Assembly: GCF_003054055.1 (NCBI RefSeq)
Contig: NZ_QBKI01000004.1
Span: 1 to 64,000, forward strand
From: Pontibacter mucosus
Lineage (GTDB): Bacteria; Bacteroidota; Bacteroidia; Cytophagales; Hymenobacteraceae
Direction: 5' to 3'
DNA length: 64,000 nt
The notes beneath the pieces were generated by a model that did no database searches, was not told where the DNA came from, and saw only the letters and a list, made by a program, of their open reading frames with translations. A program made the position numbers and the translations under genes. This document shows, one piece after another, positions 7,977-15,292 of the stretch (position 1 is the stretch's first letter; the number at the start of each line of letters is the position of its first letter).

Positions 7977-9200
7977 ATGGCAGAAATTACTTGCTCATTT
8001 TGCGGCAAAAACAAGAAGGACGTTTCGGTGATGATCTCCGGCATCAACGCGCATATCTGCGACCGTTGTATCGGACAGGCACAGCAGATTTTGAATGAGG
8101 AGAACAAGATTCGCGCAAGCAGTCGTACTCCGAAATTCAACCTGATGAAGCCGAAAGAAATGAAGGCTTACCTTGACCAATTTGTGGTAGGACAGGACGA
8201 GGCGAAGAAGGTGATGTCGGTGGCGGTGTATAACCACTACAAGCGCCTGATGCAGCAACCTGCCGACGACGATGTGGTGATCGAGAAGTCGAACATCATC
8301 ATGGTGGGCGAAACCGGTACAGGCAAAACTTACCTGGCGCGCATGATGGCCGGTATCCTGCAGGTGCCTTTCTGTATTGCTGACGCTACTGTGCTTACGG
8401 AGGCTGGTTATGTGGGCGAAGACGTGGAAAGTATACTTACCCGCCTGCTACAGGCCGCTGACTACAACGTAGAGGCAGCCGAGCGCGGCATCGTGTACAT
8501 CGACGAAATTGACAAGATTGCCCGTAAGAGCGATAACCCCTCCATCACCCGCGACGTGAGCGGCGAAGGTGTGCAGCAGGCCCTACTGAAACTATTAGAG
8601 GGTACCACCGTGAACGTGCCGCCGCAAGGAGGCCGTAAGCACCCGGAGCAGAAAATGATCACCGTGAACACGGAAAACATCCTGTTCATCTGCGGTGGCG
8701 CCTTCGTAGGAATCGACCGTTTGATCAAAAACCGTCTGAACACGCGTCCTATTGGCTTCTCGAAGTCTAAGATGGACGAAGTGGCCGAAAGCGAAAGCTT
8801 CCTGAAGTACCTGACAGCACAGGATTTGAAAAACTTCGGCCTGATTCCGGAGCTGATCGGTCGTCTGCCCGTACTCACGCACCTGAACCCATTGGACAAG
8901 GAAACCCTGCGCCTGATCCTGCTCGAGCCAAAGAACTCTATTGTGAAGCAGTACAAGCGCCTGTTCCAGATGGAAAACATTGAGCTGACGTTTGACGAGC
9001 AGGCCCTGGAGTATATCGTAGAGAAGGCTTCGGAGTATAAACTTGGCGCCCGTGGTCTGCGCTCCATCTGCGAGGGCATCATGACAGACGCCATGTTTGA
9101 GTTGCCGTCGGAGGAAGGAACCAAGGAACTGGTTATCACCGGCGATTATGCCCGTGAGAAATTTGAGAAATCGAGCCTGAAGCAGCTGAAAGTAGCCTAA
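7977..9200 (+). CDS. clpX: ATP-dependent Clp protease ATP-binding subunit
   Basis: AAA+ unfoldase that recognises substrates and threads them into ClpP. An N-terminal zinc-binding domain has four cysteines (Cys6, Cys9, Cys28, Cys31). The Walker A motif GETGTGKT lies at residues 111-118, Walker B is in IVYIDEIDK, and the C-terminal sensor-2 region contains GARGLRSI. The length of 407 residues is normal. The AAGTATACTT palindrome found across the window lies inside the gene at 8429-8438. Codon use resembles that of its neighbours. Confidence 0.97.
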   Translation: MAEITCSFCGKNKKDVSVMISGINAHICDRCIGQAQQILNEENKIRASSRTPKFNLMKPKEMKAYLDQFVVGQDEAKKVMSVAVYNHYKRLMQQPADDDVVIEKSNIIMVGETGTGKTYLARMMAGILQVPFCIADATVLTEAGYVGEDVESILTRLLQAADYNVEAAERGIVYIDEIDKIARKSDNPSITRDVSGEGVQQALLKLLEGTTVNVPPQGGRKHPEQKMITVNTENILFICGGAFVGIDRLIKNRLNTRPIGFSKSKMDEVAESESFLKYLTAQDLKNFGLIPELIGRLPVLTHLNPLDKETLRLILLEPKNSIVKQYKRLFQMENIELTFDEQALEYIVEKASEYKLGARGLRSICEGIMTDAMFELPSEEGTKELVITGDYAREKFEKSSLKQLKVA

Positions 9201-9207
9201 GGTAATT

Positions 9208-9263
9208 AAAGTATAAAAAAGAGGGCTGGTCAAAAATTTGACCAGCCCTCTTTTTTATACTTT
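9208..9263. terminator. Bidirectional terminator with a perfect 27-bp stem
   Basis: Arms at 9208-9234 and 9237-9263 are perfectly complementary around a 2-base loop, and the outermost pair of bases extends this to 28 bp. The outer arm ends are AAAGTATA and TATACTTT, the dispersed motif of this genome. A-runs and T-runs on both sides let it serve clpX (plus) and the small minus-strand gene. Confidence 0.9.
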
Positions 9264-9278
9264 ATTCTTTGCCCGTGC

Positions 9279-9398
9279 TTATACTTCCAGGTAATCATCC
9301 TCCCAATCTTCTTCCAAAGCCCTGTCAGAGGAGGCGCGGATGAGCAGCACGGATAGCATTAAACCAGTCAGCCCTAAGGCGATTAACAGCGATTTCAT
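9279..9398 (-). CDS. Small single-pass membrane peptide (39 aa), function unknown
   Basis: An ATG at 9398 opens a 39-residue frame closed by TAA at 9279. Residues 1-20 (MKSLLIALGLTGLMLSVLLI) form a hydrophobic transmembrane or signal-like segment, followed by a short basic/polar step and a strongly acidic tail (EEDWEDDYLEV). I do not recognise a family. It lies 88 bp downstream of lpxB on the same strand and ends 16 bp before the shared terminator, as a real last gene of the unit would. The charge pattern argues for a real peptide, but its size leaves this open. Confidence 0.5.
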   Translation of the reverse strand: MKSLLIALGLTGLMLSVLLIRASSDRALEEDWEDDYLEV

Positions 9399-9486
9399 AG
9401 TTTCGGGGTTTAGGTGTACAGCGATTTCTCCTGCCAGCTTTTAGCAGTTTTTTCTATACGGTTACACGCTGCGGGTAGGTTTAGCT

Positions 9487-10608
9487 TTATACTTGCTCAG
9501 CCTTCAGATAGCCCACCATCAGCTCTGCGGCACGTTCTGCGGTTCTAAAATCGCCAATCTTTTTACGCACCAGCGCGTATCCCTCCTGCTGCTTCTGCAT
9601 AAAGTGCTTGTCAAACAGCACCCGCTTTAGCTCTGCCACAATCTGCTTGGCGGTAAACTCCTCCTGGATCAGCTCGGTTACCACGGGCTTATCCGCAATC
9701 AAATTCACCAGCGAGATGTAAGGCACCTTTATCACCATCTTGCCGATAGTATAGGAAATAGCGCTTGTCTTGTAGCACACCACCTGCGGCACGCCGAACA
9801 AGGCTGTCTCCAAGGTGGCCGTGCCCGACGTAACCAGCGCCGCCTTGGCATGCGAGAGCAGGTCGTAAGTCTGATCGTAGACGATCTTGATATTGGGGTC
9901 TTTGTTATACTGCTCGTAGTAGTCTTTGGAGAAATTGCTCACACCGGCCACCACAAACTGAAAATCGCGGAAGTTGGGCAACACGCTCAGCATCACGTGC
10001 AGCATGTTCTCTATCTCTTGGCGGCGGCTGCCCGGAAGTATGGCAATGATGGGCTTGTTGTTGTAAAGCTTGTTTTTAGTGCGGAAATCAGCGCAGGCTA
10101 CGTGGTCGGTTACCGAGTCGTTCACGGGGTTGCCCACATAATCCACCTTGTAGTCGAAGCGGCCGTAGAAATCCTCCTCAAAGGGCATGATGACGAACAT
10201 GCGGTCCACCACTTTCTTGATGCCGTGCACGCGCCCCTGGTTCCAGGCCCAGATTTTGGGGGAGATGTAGTAGAATACCTTTATTCCCTGTTTTTTGGCA
10301 AAACGGGCAATGCGCATGTTAAAGCCAGCATAATCCACCAGGATAACCACATCCGGCTGGTAGCGCCGGATATCTTGCTTTGCCTCTTTCAGGAAACCCA
10401 GGATCTTACGCAGGCTCCTGAGCACCTCGGCAAATCCCATGAAGGCCATTTCCTGGTAGTGGCGCACCAGCTCCATACCGGCTGCCTGCATCATATCACC
10501 ACCCCAGCCCCTGATCTGCGCCTCCGGGTCTTGCTTGCGGAGTTGTTTGATCAGGTTAGACGCGTGCAGGTCGCCGGAGCGCTCGCCGGCTATGATATAA
10601 TACTTCAT
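9487..10608 (-). CDS. lpxB: Lipid-A-disaccharide synthase
   Basis: Joins UDP-2,3-diacylglucosamine and lipid X into the lipid A disaccharide at the inner membrane. The 373-residue protein opens with YYIIAGERSGDLHASNL, the family N-terminal signature, and contains the GWGGDMMQAAG, SPKIWAWNQGR and ILPGSRRQEI segments characteristic of LpxB. The terminal part (ATLETALFGVPQVVCYKTS) is the donor-binding region of GT-B glycosyltransferases. It begins 68 bp after queD and may be transcribed from the upstream btuF-btuC-queD unit. Confidence 0.96.
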   Translation of the reverse strand: MKYYIIAGERSGDLHASNLIKQLRKQDPEAQIRGWGGDMMQAAGMELVRHYQEMAFMGFAEVLRSLRKILGFLKEAKQDIRRYQPDVVILVDYAGFNMRIARFAKKQGIKVFYYISPKIWAWNQGRVHGIKKVVDRMFVIMPFEEDFYGRFDYKVDYVGNPVNDSVTDHVACADFRTKNKLYNNKPIIAILPGSRRQEIENMLHVMLSVLPNFRDFQFVVAGVSNFSKDYYEQYNKDPNIKIVYDQTYDLLSHAKAALVTSGTATLETALFGVPQVVCYKTSAISYTIGKMVIKVPYISLVNLIADKPVVTELIQEEFTAKQIVAELKRVLFDKHFMQKQQEGYALVRKKIGDFRTAERAAELMVGYLKAEQV

Positions 10609-10676
10609 GGGGTAAAGGGTCTTTTGGAGATCGTAAAATAAGGATAGCTGCGGAAAAGTATAGGCCGCTCACTAAA

Positions 10677-11099
10677 TTATTCTCCAAAGTACTCTACGTA
10701 GTTGCGTGGGGTTTCGTAAAGCTTCAGGCTGTGCAGCGTGGCGTTGTTTTTAGAGATTTCCTTCACGCGCGGCTCCAGAATTTTCCAGAACTCCACTACC
10801 AGGTTCTCAGTGCTGGCCAGCTTGTCCTCCATAAAGGCCACATCCAGGTTCAGGTTTTTGTGGTCCACCTTCTCGATGATGTGGGTGCGGATAAGGGTGC
10901 TGAGCTTCTTCAGGTCGATCACAAAGCCAGTGTCCGGGTCGGGCTTGCCCTTTACCGTCACGATCAGCTCGTAGTTGTGCCCATGCCAGTTGGTGTTGGC
11001 GCATGGCCCGAAAACCTCCTTGTTCTTAGCCAACGACCAGTTCGGGTTGAATAACTTGTGAGCTGCGTTAAAGTGCTCTAACCTGCTAACGTAAATCAT
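10677..11099 (-). CDS. queD: 6-carboxytetrahydropterin synthase (QueD/PTPS family)
   Basis: Converts dihydroneopterin triphosphate to 6-carboxytetrahydropterin, an early step of queuosine/7-deazaguanine synthesis. Zinc ligands are visible as His14 and the HGH pair His39/His41, with the catalytic Cys33 placed as in the C-x5-HGH motif. The 140-residue length is normal. The start codon directly follows the permease stop (no gap), so the two are translationally adjacent. No other queuosine gene is present in the window. Related PTPS-family enzymes differ in product, so the exact product is inferred. Confidence 0.9.
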   Translation of the reverse strand: MIYVSRLEHFNAAHKLFNPNWSLAKNKEVFGPCANTNWHGHNYELIVTVKGKPDPDTGFVIDLKKLSTLIRTHIIEKVDHKNLNLDVAFMEDKLASTENLVVEFWKILEPRVKEISKNNATLHSLKLYETPRNYVEYFGE

Positions 11100-12110
11100 T
11101 TATTCTTTAAAATTGTAATTCTTTTTGAACAGCAAATATACAAAGAAAGGAACACCAAAGAACGAAGTAATAATTCCGATAGGCAGCCCGGCAGGCGGAT
11201 AAATTATGCGCGAGAGCAAATCGCAGAGCAGCATGAACAAGCCGCCGATAAAAGCGCACAGCAGCAGGTTGCCCCTGCCCGTTGCGCCCAGCAGCCCGCG
11301 CGTGACGTGCGGAATTATCAGCCCAACGAACCCAATCGGCCCGGAAGTAGCCACGGCAAAGCCCGTCACCACTGACACTGTGCCCAGTATCACCCAGCGC
11401 GTTTGCGCCACTTGGATGCCCAAGGCCTGCGCCCTTTCCTCGCCCAGCAAAAGTATATTCAATTGTTTCTGGTAAAAGGCAAACAGCAGCAAGGCTATAC
11501 TTAACGCCGCCGCCGGGTAGGGCACCATCTCCCAACTGGCCCGCTCAAAGCTCCCCATCGACCAAAACACCACCGACCGCAGCTTGCCCTCCGAGTCGGA
11601 AAGAAAGGTGAACAGCCCCACCATGGCCGTAACCAGCGAGCTAAGGGCAATGCCCGCCAACAGCAGCTGCGCCGGAATGATTTGCCGTTTGCGGTAGCCC
11701 AGTATCACCACCACCAGCGTTACTAAGAAGGCACCGGCCAGCGCAAACACTGGCGGCAAGTATAAACCGGCCACCGTCATCGGCACAAATCCAAAGAACA
11801 CGACCACAGCCCCCAACGAAGCGCCCGAGGCTGTGCCCAGCAAGTAGGGGTCGGCCAGGCCGTTATTCACCATCGCCTGCATCAGGTACCCGCAAAAGGC
11901 CAGCGAGGCCCCTACTACCAGAGCGAGCAGCAGCCGCGGCAGGCGCAAATGAAGTATGGCAAAGTGCGTGGTATCGTCGGGGTTGTAGTGGAAGAGGGCG
12001 CTAAAGATGGTAGCTGCGTCGGTGTCAAAAGAGCCGACCTGCAGCCCCAGCAGCATGACCACCAAAATCAGCAATAGGGCAAGTATAAAGTATAAACCCC
12101 GCCGCATCAT
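11100..12110 (-). CDS. FecCD/BtuC-family ABC importer permease
   Basis: A 336-residue inner-membrane permease with about ten hydrophobic segments, of the family importing vitamin B12, heme or iron siderophores. The SLAFCGYLMQAMVNNGLADP segment and the GPIGFVGLIIPHVTR loop (the ATPase-coupling region) are diagnostic of FecCD permeases. It overlaps the upstream solute-binding gene by 4 bp (ATGA). No ATP-binding subunit is encoded nearby, so the importer must share an ATPase from elsewhere. The substrate cannot be fixed from sequence; cobalamin is the most likely guess. Confidence 0.9.
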   Translation of the reverse strand: MMRRGLYFILALLLILVVMLLGLQVGSFDTDAATIFSALFHYNPDDTTHFAILHLRLPRLLLALVVGASLAFCGYLMQAMVNNGLADPYLLGTASGASLGAVVVFFGFVPMTVAGLYLPPVFALAGAFLVTLVVVILGYRKRQIIPAQLLLAGIALSSLVTAMVGLFTFLSDSEGKLRSVVFWSMGSFERASWEMVPYPAAALSIALLLFAFYQKQLNILLLGEERAQALGIQVAQTRWVILGTVSVVTGFAVATSGPIGFVGLIIPHVTRGLLGATGRGNLLLCAFIGGLFMLLCDLLSRIIYPPAGLPIGIITSFFGVPFFVYLLFKKNYNFKE

Positions 12111-13012
12111 GGATATAGGAAGCCCTCCAGCTCCCGCAGCGACTCCACCACCCGCGGGCTGGGCCGCGACATCAGGTTATCGTCTGGTTTATAGAGGCGG
12201 TTATGTTGATAGGCTTTGATGCGGCGCAGCTCCGGGTACAGACTGAAGAACCTTTCCTCCAGCTCCTCCTTGGTGCCACCTAGCAGCACATCCGGGTTGA
12301 GCTTCAGCACGTACTCCCGCGTGAGCGCCGGGTAAGGCTGTTCAAAAACTTCCTGCACGGCATTCTCCGCACCCAGGATGCGCAGCTTATCAGTGAAGAT
12401 GGTGTTTTGCCCGTACACATAAATTGGGTCGCTCCAGGTAATGGCCAGCACTCTTTGCGGTTCATCTTTCTGGTGACGCGCCTTTATACTTGCCACCTCC
12501 TGCCGCAGCGAGTCCGTCAGCTGCCGCGACTGTTGCTCCCGGCCCATGATGCGGCCAATGTCCTCTATCCCCGTAAAGATGTCTTCTACCGTTCTATACT
12601 TTTGATAGTATACCGGCACGCCCAGTTGCTGCAGGCGCTCAGCCACCTCCAGCGGGGTAATGCCCTCCACTGTAAAAATCAGGTCCGGCTTCAGGACCAG
12701 CACCTGCTCGTAATCCACGGGGTAGTTGCTCACCAGCGGTTTCCGGTATACCGCTTCCGGGTAATCGTCGGTGGGCGTGCGGGCGATGATGGTGCTGGTG
12801 TCAAGCACGGCGTAGAGCATCTCGGTCATCGAGGAGGCAAAGGCGAACACGCGCTCGGGCTTTTTTTGAAGCGTCAGCTCACGGCCCAGGTCATCGGTCA
12901 GCACCAGCGCCTCTTGCGGCTGCCTCTCCGGCTGGCTGCACGATAACAGCAGCAGGCAAAGTATAGTATGAAGTATAAATCTGGCTCGTCTCAACGTATA
13001 GATGCCTGGCAC
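12107..13012 (-). CDS. ABC-importer substrate-binding lipoprotein, BtuF-like
   Basis: A 301-residue periplasmic binding protein. The N-terminus has a hydrophobic segment ending in a lipobox-like LLLLSC, so it is probably lipid-anchored. The mature part begins with a TDDLGRELTL segment and shows the PxRVFAFASSMTEMLYAV and PDLIFTVEGITP regions seen in BtuF/FepB-type class III binding proteins. It is transcribed with the FecCD permease (4-bp overlap) and is the first gene of the unit. The start is not certain: a Met at residue 1 precedes an Arg-rich stretch that could itself be part of the signal peptide. Cobalamin or an iron chelate is the expected ligand. Confidence 0.88.
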   Translation of the reverse strand: MPGIYTLRRARFILHTILCLLLLSCSQPERQPQEALVLTDDLGRELTLQKKPERVFAFASSMTEMLYAVLDTSTIIARTPTDDYPEAVYRKPLVSNYPVDYEQVLVLKPDLIFTVEGITPLEVAERLQQLGVPVYYQKYRTVEDIFTGIEDIGRIMGREQQSRQLTDSLRQEVASIKARHQKDEPQRVLAITWSDPIYVYGQNTIFTDKLRILGAENAVQEVFEQPYPALTREYVLKLNPDVLLGGTKEELEERFFSLYPELRRIKAYQHNRLYKPDDNLMSRPSPRVVESLRELEGFLYP

Positions 13013-13079
13013 GGGGCAGGCGGCTCGGTTTATTTTCGTAAATTTAACGCAATTTTAGATACAGGCTTAACAAAGACAT

Positions 13080-14045
13080 ATGATAGTAGTAACAGGCGCC
13101 GCCGGTTTCATTGCCAGCTGCCTCGTAGGCAGACTGAACCAGGACAACTTCAACGACATCGTGGTGGTGGACAACTTCTCCGTCGCCAAAAAGGAAGATA
13201 ACCTGAAGGGCAAGAAGATAAAGGAGTACGTAGACCGGGAGGACTTTTTTGAGTGGCTCGACGAGCATTACGAGGACGTGGAGTTCATCTTCCACCTGGG
13301 CGCTCGCACCGACACCACCGAGTTTAACAAGGATGTGTTCGACCTGCTGAACCTGAACTACTCCAAGCAGATGTGGAACGCCTGCGCCGAGTACCAGATT
13401 CCACTGGTTTATGCCTCGTCGGCGGCTACGTACGGCTCCGGCACGCTGGGCTACGACGATAACGAAGAAATCATCCCGCTCCTGAAGCCGCTGAATCCCT
13501 ACGGCGAGTCGAAAAACGACTTTGATATCTGGGCGCTGCAGCAAACTGCCAAGCCGTTCTTCTGGGCCGGCCTCAAATTCTTCAACGTATATGGCCCTAA
13601 CGAATACCACAAAGGCAAGATGGCTTCGGTTATTTTCCACGCTTATCACCAGATAAAAGAGCGCGGCAGTATGAAGCTGTTCCGTTCCCACAATCCCGAG
13701 TATGCCGACGGCGAGCAGATGCGCGACTTTGTGTATGTAAAAGATGTAGTAGACGTGTGTATGTTCCTGATGCACCACCGCAAGAACTCCGGCATCTACA
13801 ACCTCGGATCCGGTAAGGCCCGCACTTTTATGGCGCTTGCCCTGAATACGTTTGAGGCCATGGGCGTAGAGGCCAACATCGAGTTTATGGACACCCCCGA
13901 GAACCTGCGCGACAACTACCAGTACTTCACCGAGGCTAACATGCAAAAGCTGCGCTCCATCGGCTACGACAAGCCTTTTTATACCTTGGAGGAAGGCGTG
14001 AAAGATTACGTGCAGAACTACCTGATACCGGGGAAGTATTACTAG
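13080..14045 (+). CDS. hldD: ADP-L-glycero-D-manno-heptose 6-epimerase
   Basis: An extended short-chain dehydrogenase that epimerises ADP-heptose for lipopolysaccharide core synthesis. The NAD(P)-binding motif TGAAGFIAS is at residues 5-13, a catalytic YGESK motif lies near residue 140, and the region FFNVYGPNEYHKG matches the HldD family. Its length of 321 residues is typical. It is divergent from the btuF gene with only 67 bp between them. Its stop codon TAG is directly followed by a copy of a dispersed repeat, and then by a terminator. Confidence 0.93.
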   Translation: MIVVTGAAGFIASCLVGRLNQDNFNDIVVVDNFSVAKKEDNLKGKKIKEYVDREDFFEWLDEHYEDVEFIFHLGARTDTTEFNKDVFDLLNLNYSKQMWNACAEYQIPLVYASSAATYGSGTLGYDDNEEIIPLLKPLNPYGESKNDFDIWALQQTAKPFFWAGLKFFNVYGPNEYHKGKMASVIFHAYHQIKERGSMKLFRSHNPEYADGEQMRDFVYVKDVVDVCMFLMHHRKNSGIYNLGSGKARTFMALALNTFEAMGVEANIEFMDTPENLRDNYQYFTEANMQKLRSIGYDKPFYTLEEGVKDYVQNYLIPGKYY

Positions 14046-14087
14046 ACCGGTGATTTAAGGGGATTATCCTGATTGCTATGATTTTTA
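14046..14087 (+). repeat. Copy A of a stop-codon-linked dispersed repeat
   Basis: Begins at the base after the hldD stop codon with ACCGGTGATT and continues with GGATT, CTGATT and GATT blocks shared with copies at 14637, 15292 (minus) and 40908 (minus). Sequence between the blocks is degenerate. Confidence 0.7.
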
Positions 14088-14124
14088 AGGTCAAGTATGG
14101 CTTGAAGCTATACTTGACCTTTTG
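14087..14124 (+). terminator. Terminator of hldD, stem built on the AAGTAT motif
   Basis: About 16 paired bases with one wobble: AAGGTCAAGTAT... with ...ATACTTGACCTT around a TGA loop, followed by a T run. The stem centre is the dispersed AAGTAT/ATACTT motif in inverted pairing. Confidence 0.8.
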
Positions 14125-14178
14125 ATTTGATGCTGTATCTTGGAGCACTTTATACTTCAATAAACCAGATTTATACTT

Positions 14179-14637
14179 ATGAAGCACCTGTTAGCCCTTC
14201 TCATACTTTGCTGCCTTGGCTTTAGTGCCCAGGCACAGTCATCAAACCCCAGCTATAACAAAGCCCTTGCCGACTCTTTGGGCGCTGACGCGTATGGCAT
14301 GAAGCAGTACGTGCTAGTTATACTTAAAACCGGCACCAACACCACCACCGACAAAGAGAAGCTGAACGCATACTTCCGTGGGCACATGGAAAATATTGGC
14401 CGTTTGGCTAAGGAAGGAAAACTGGTGGTAGCCGGCCCGCTGGGCAAAAACGATAAGAACTACCGCGGCATTTTTATACTTGACGCCAAGACGGTGGAAG
14501 AAGCACAGAAAATGGTAGAAACGGATCCGGCCGTTAAAGCAAAGGTTTTTGAGGTAGAACTGTACCCCTGGTATGGCTCCGCCGCACTGCCGCTTTACCT
14601 GGAGACGCATAGCAAGATTGAGAAGGAGAAACCATAA
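14179..14637 (+). CDS. Secreted YciI-like domain protein
   Basis: A 152-residue protein with a cleavable signal peptide (residues 1-20, ending AQAQ) and a YciI-like ferredoxin fold (about residues 40-125: YVLVILKTG..., HMENIGRLAKEGKLVVAGPL). YciI proteins in the cytosol have His/Asp active-site pairs; here the family HxxN-like pattern is present in GHMENI. The Sec signal suggests a periplasmic version, whose substrate is unknown. The 3' end is directly followed by repeat copy B, which starts at the stop codon. Confidence 0.8.
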   Translation: MKHLLALLILCCLGFSAQAQSSNPSYNKALADSLGADAYGMKQYVLVILKTGTNTTTDKEKLNAYFRGHMENIGRLAKEGKLVVAGPLGKNDKNYRGIFILDAKTVEEAQKMVETDPAVKAKVFEVELYPWYGSAALPLYLETHSKIEKEKP

Positions 14638-14678
14638 CCAGTGATTAAAGAGGATTTTTCTGATTTACAAGATTCTAC
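14637..14678 (+). repeat. Copy B of the dispersed repeat, left flank of the GxxExxY gene
   Basis: Starts at the last base of the preceding stop codon (TAA) with ACCAGTGATTAAAG, then GGATTTTTCTGATTTAC. It is oriented inwards, toward the GxxExxY gene, opposite to copy C on the other side. Confidence 0.75.
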
Positions 14679-14723
14679 CCGAAGCATAGTTAAACGGAGT
14701 TGGCTGATTTTTGTGCTCCTGTT

Positions 14724-15158
14724 TTAACCTATTGTTTCAAATTTATGCTTGGCATTGTACAGCCTGCGAAATTCAAGGCTTTTTGAACCGAAGTTAATTA
14801 ATAAGCCTATTTCAAGGCCATAGGCCTCAAGGTAATTTATGGCCTGAGCAATATGCAGATCCTCAAGCTTAGCTACAGCTTTGAGCTCAACAGGAATTTT
14901 AGTATCTACCAGAAAGTCAACCCTTCTATTACCAACCTTTTCGCCTTTATAAAGAACAGGTATTTCAAACTCACGATGAATCTTTAAATTGCGTAGCAGC
15001 ATCTCCCTTTCCAGAGCTCTTTGGTAGATTACCTCAGGGAACCCACTTTTCAGGGTAGAATGCACCTCCATGGCAGCACCAATTATCTGAGAGGTTAAAT
15101 CTGCATACTTGTAGTTATAGGAAGGCATTGTTTTTACAGATTGAGAAGACCTACTCAT
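14724..15158 (-). CDS. GxxExxY protein, putative PD-(D/E)XK-fold
   Basis: A 144-residue member of the GxxExxY family, common in Bacteroidota and often present in several copies per genome; its function is not known. The name motif is residues 39-45 (GFPEVIY). A nuclease-like pattern of Asp (VDFLVD) and ELK (PVELKAV) follows and may be the core of a PD-(D/E)XK fold; this is inference. Two Met codons (residues 1 and 11) could be the start. The gene is flanked by inverted copies of a dispersed repeat, and no other gene is included between them, so the whole could be a small cassette. Confidence 0.8.
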   Translation of the reverse strand: MSRSSQSVKTMPSYNYKYADLTSQIIGAAMEVHSTLKSGFPEVIYQRALEREMLLRNLKIHREFEIPVLYKGEKVGNRRVDFLVDTKIPVELKAVAKLEDLHIAQAINYLEAYGLEIGLLINFGSKSLEFRRLYNAKHKFETIG

Positions 15159-15251
15159 AGTTAAACCTTTAGCTCTCCGCTTAACTACAAATTCTATTAT
15201 TAAATTCAGAATCGCATAAAGTATTTTGATAATCTTTTAGAATTACCTTAC

Positions 15252-15292
15252 GTCTAATCATCTTCATCAGAAATATCCCACTAATCACTGGT
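15252..15292 (-). repeat. Copy C of the dispersed repeat, right flank of the GxxExxY gene
   Basis: On the minus strand it begins directly after the TAG stop (15293-15295) of the barrel-protein gene with ACCAGTGATTAG, then GGATATTTCTGATG. It is inverted relative to copy B. Confidence 0.75.

Noticed and set aside
13013-13079. Possible cobalamin riboswitch before the BtuF-like gene
   Set aside because: The spacer to hldD is only 67 bp, too short for such an aptamer, and no B12-box-like sequence is seen.
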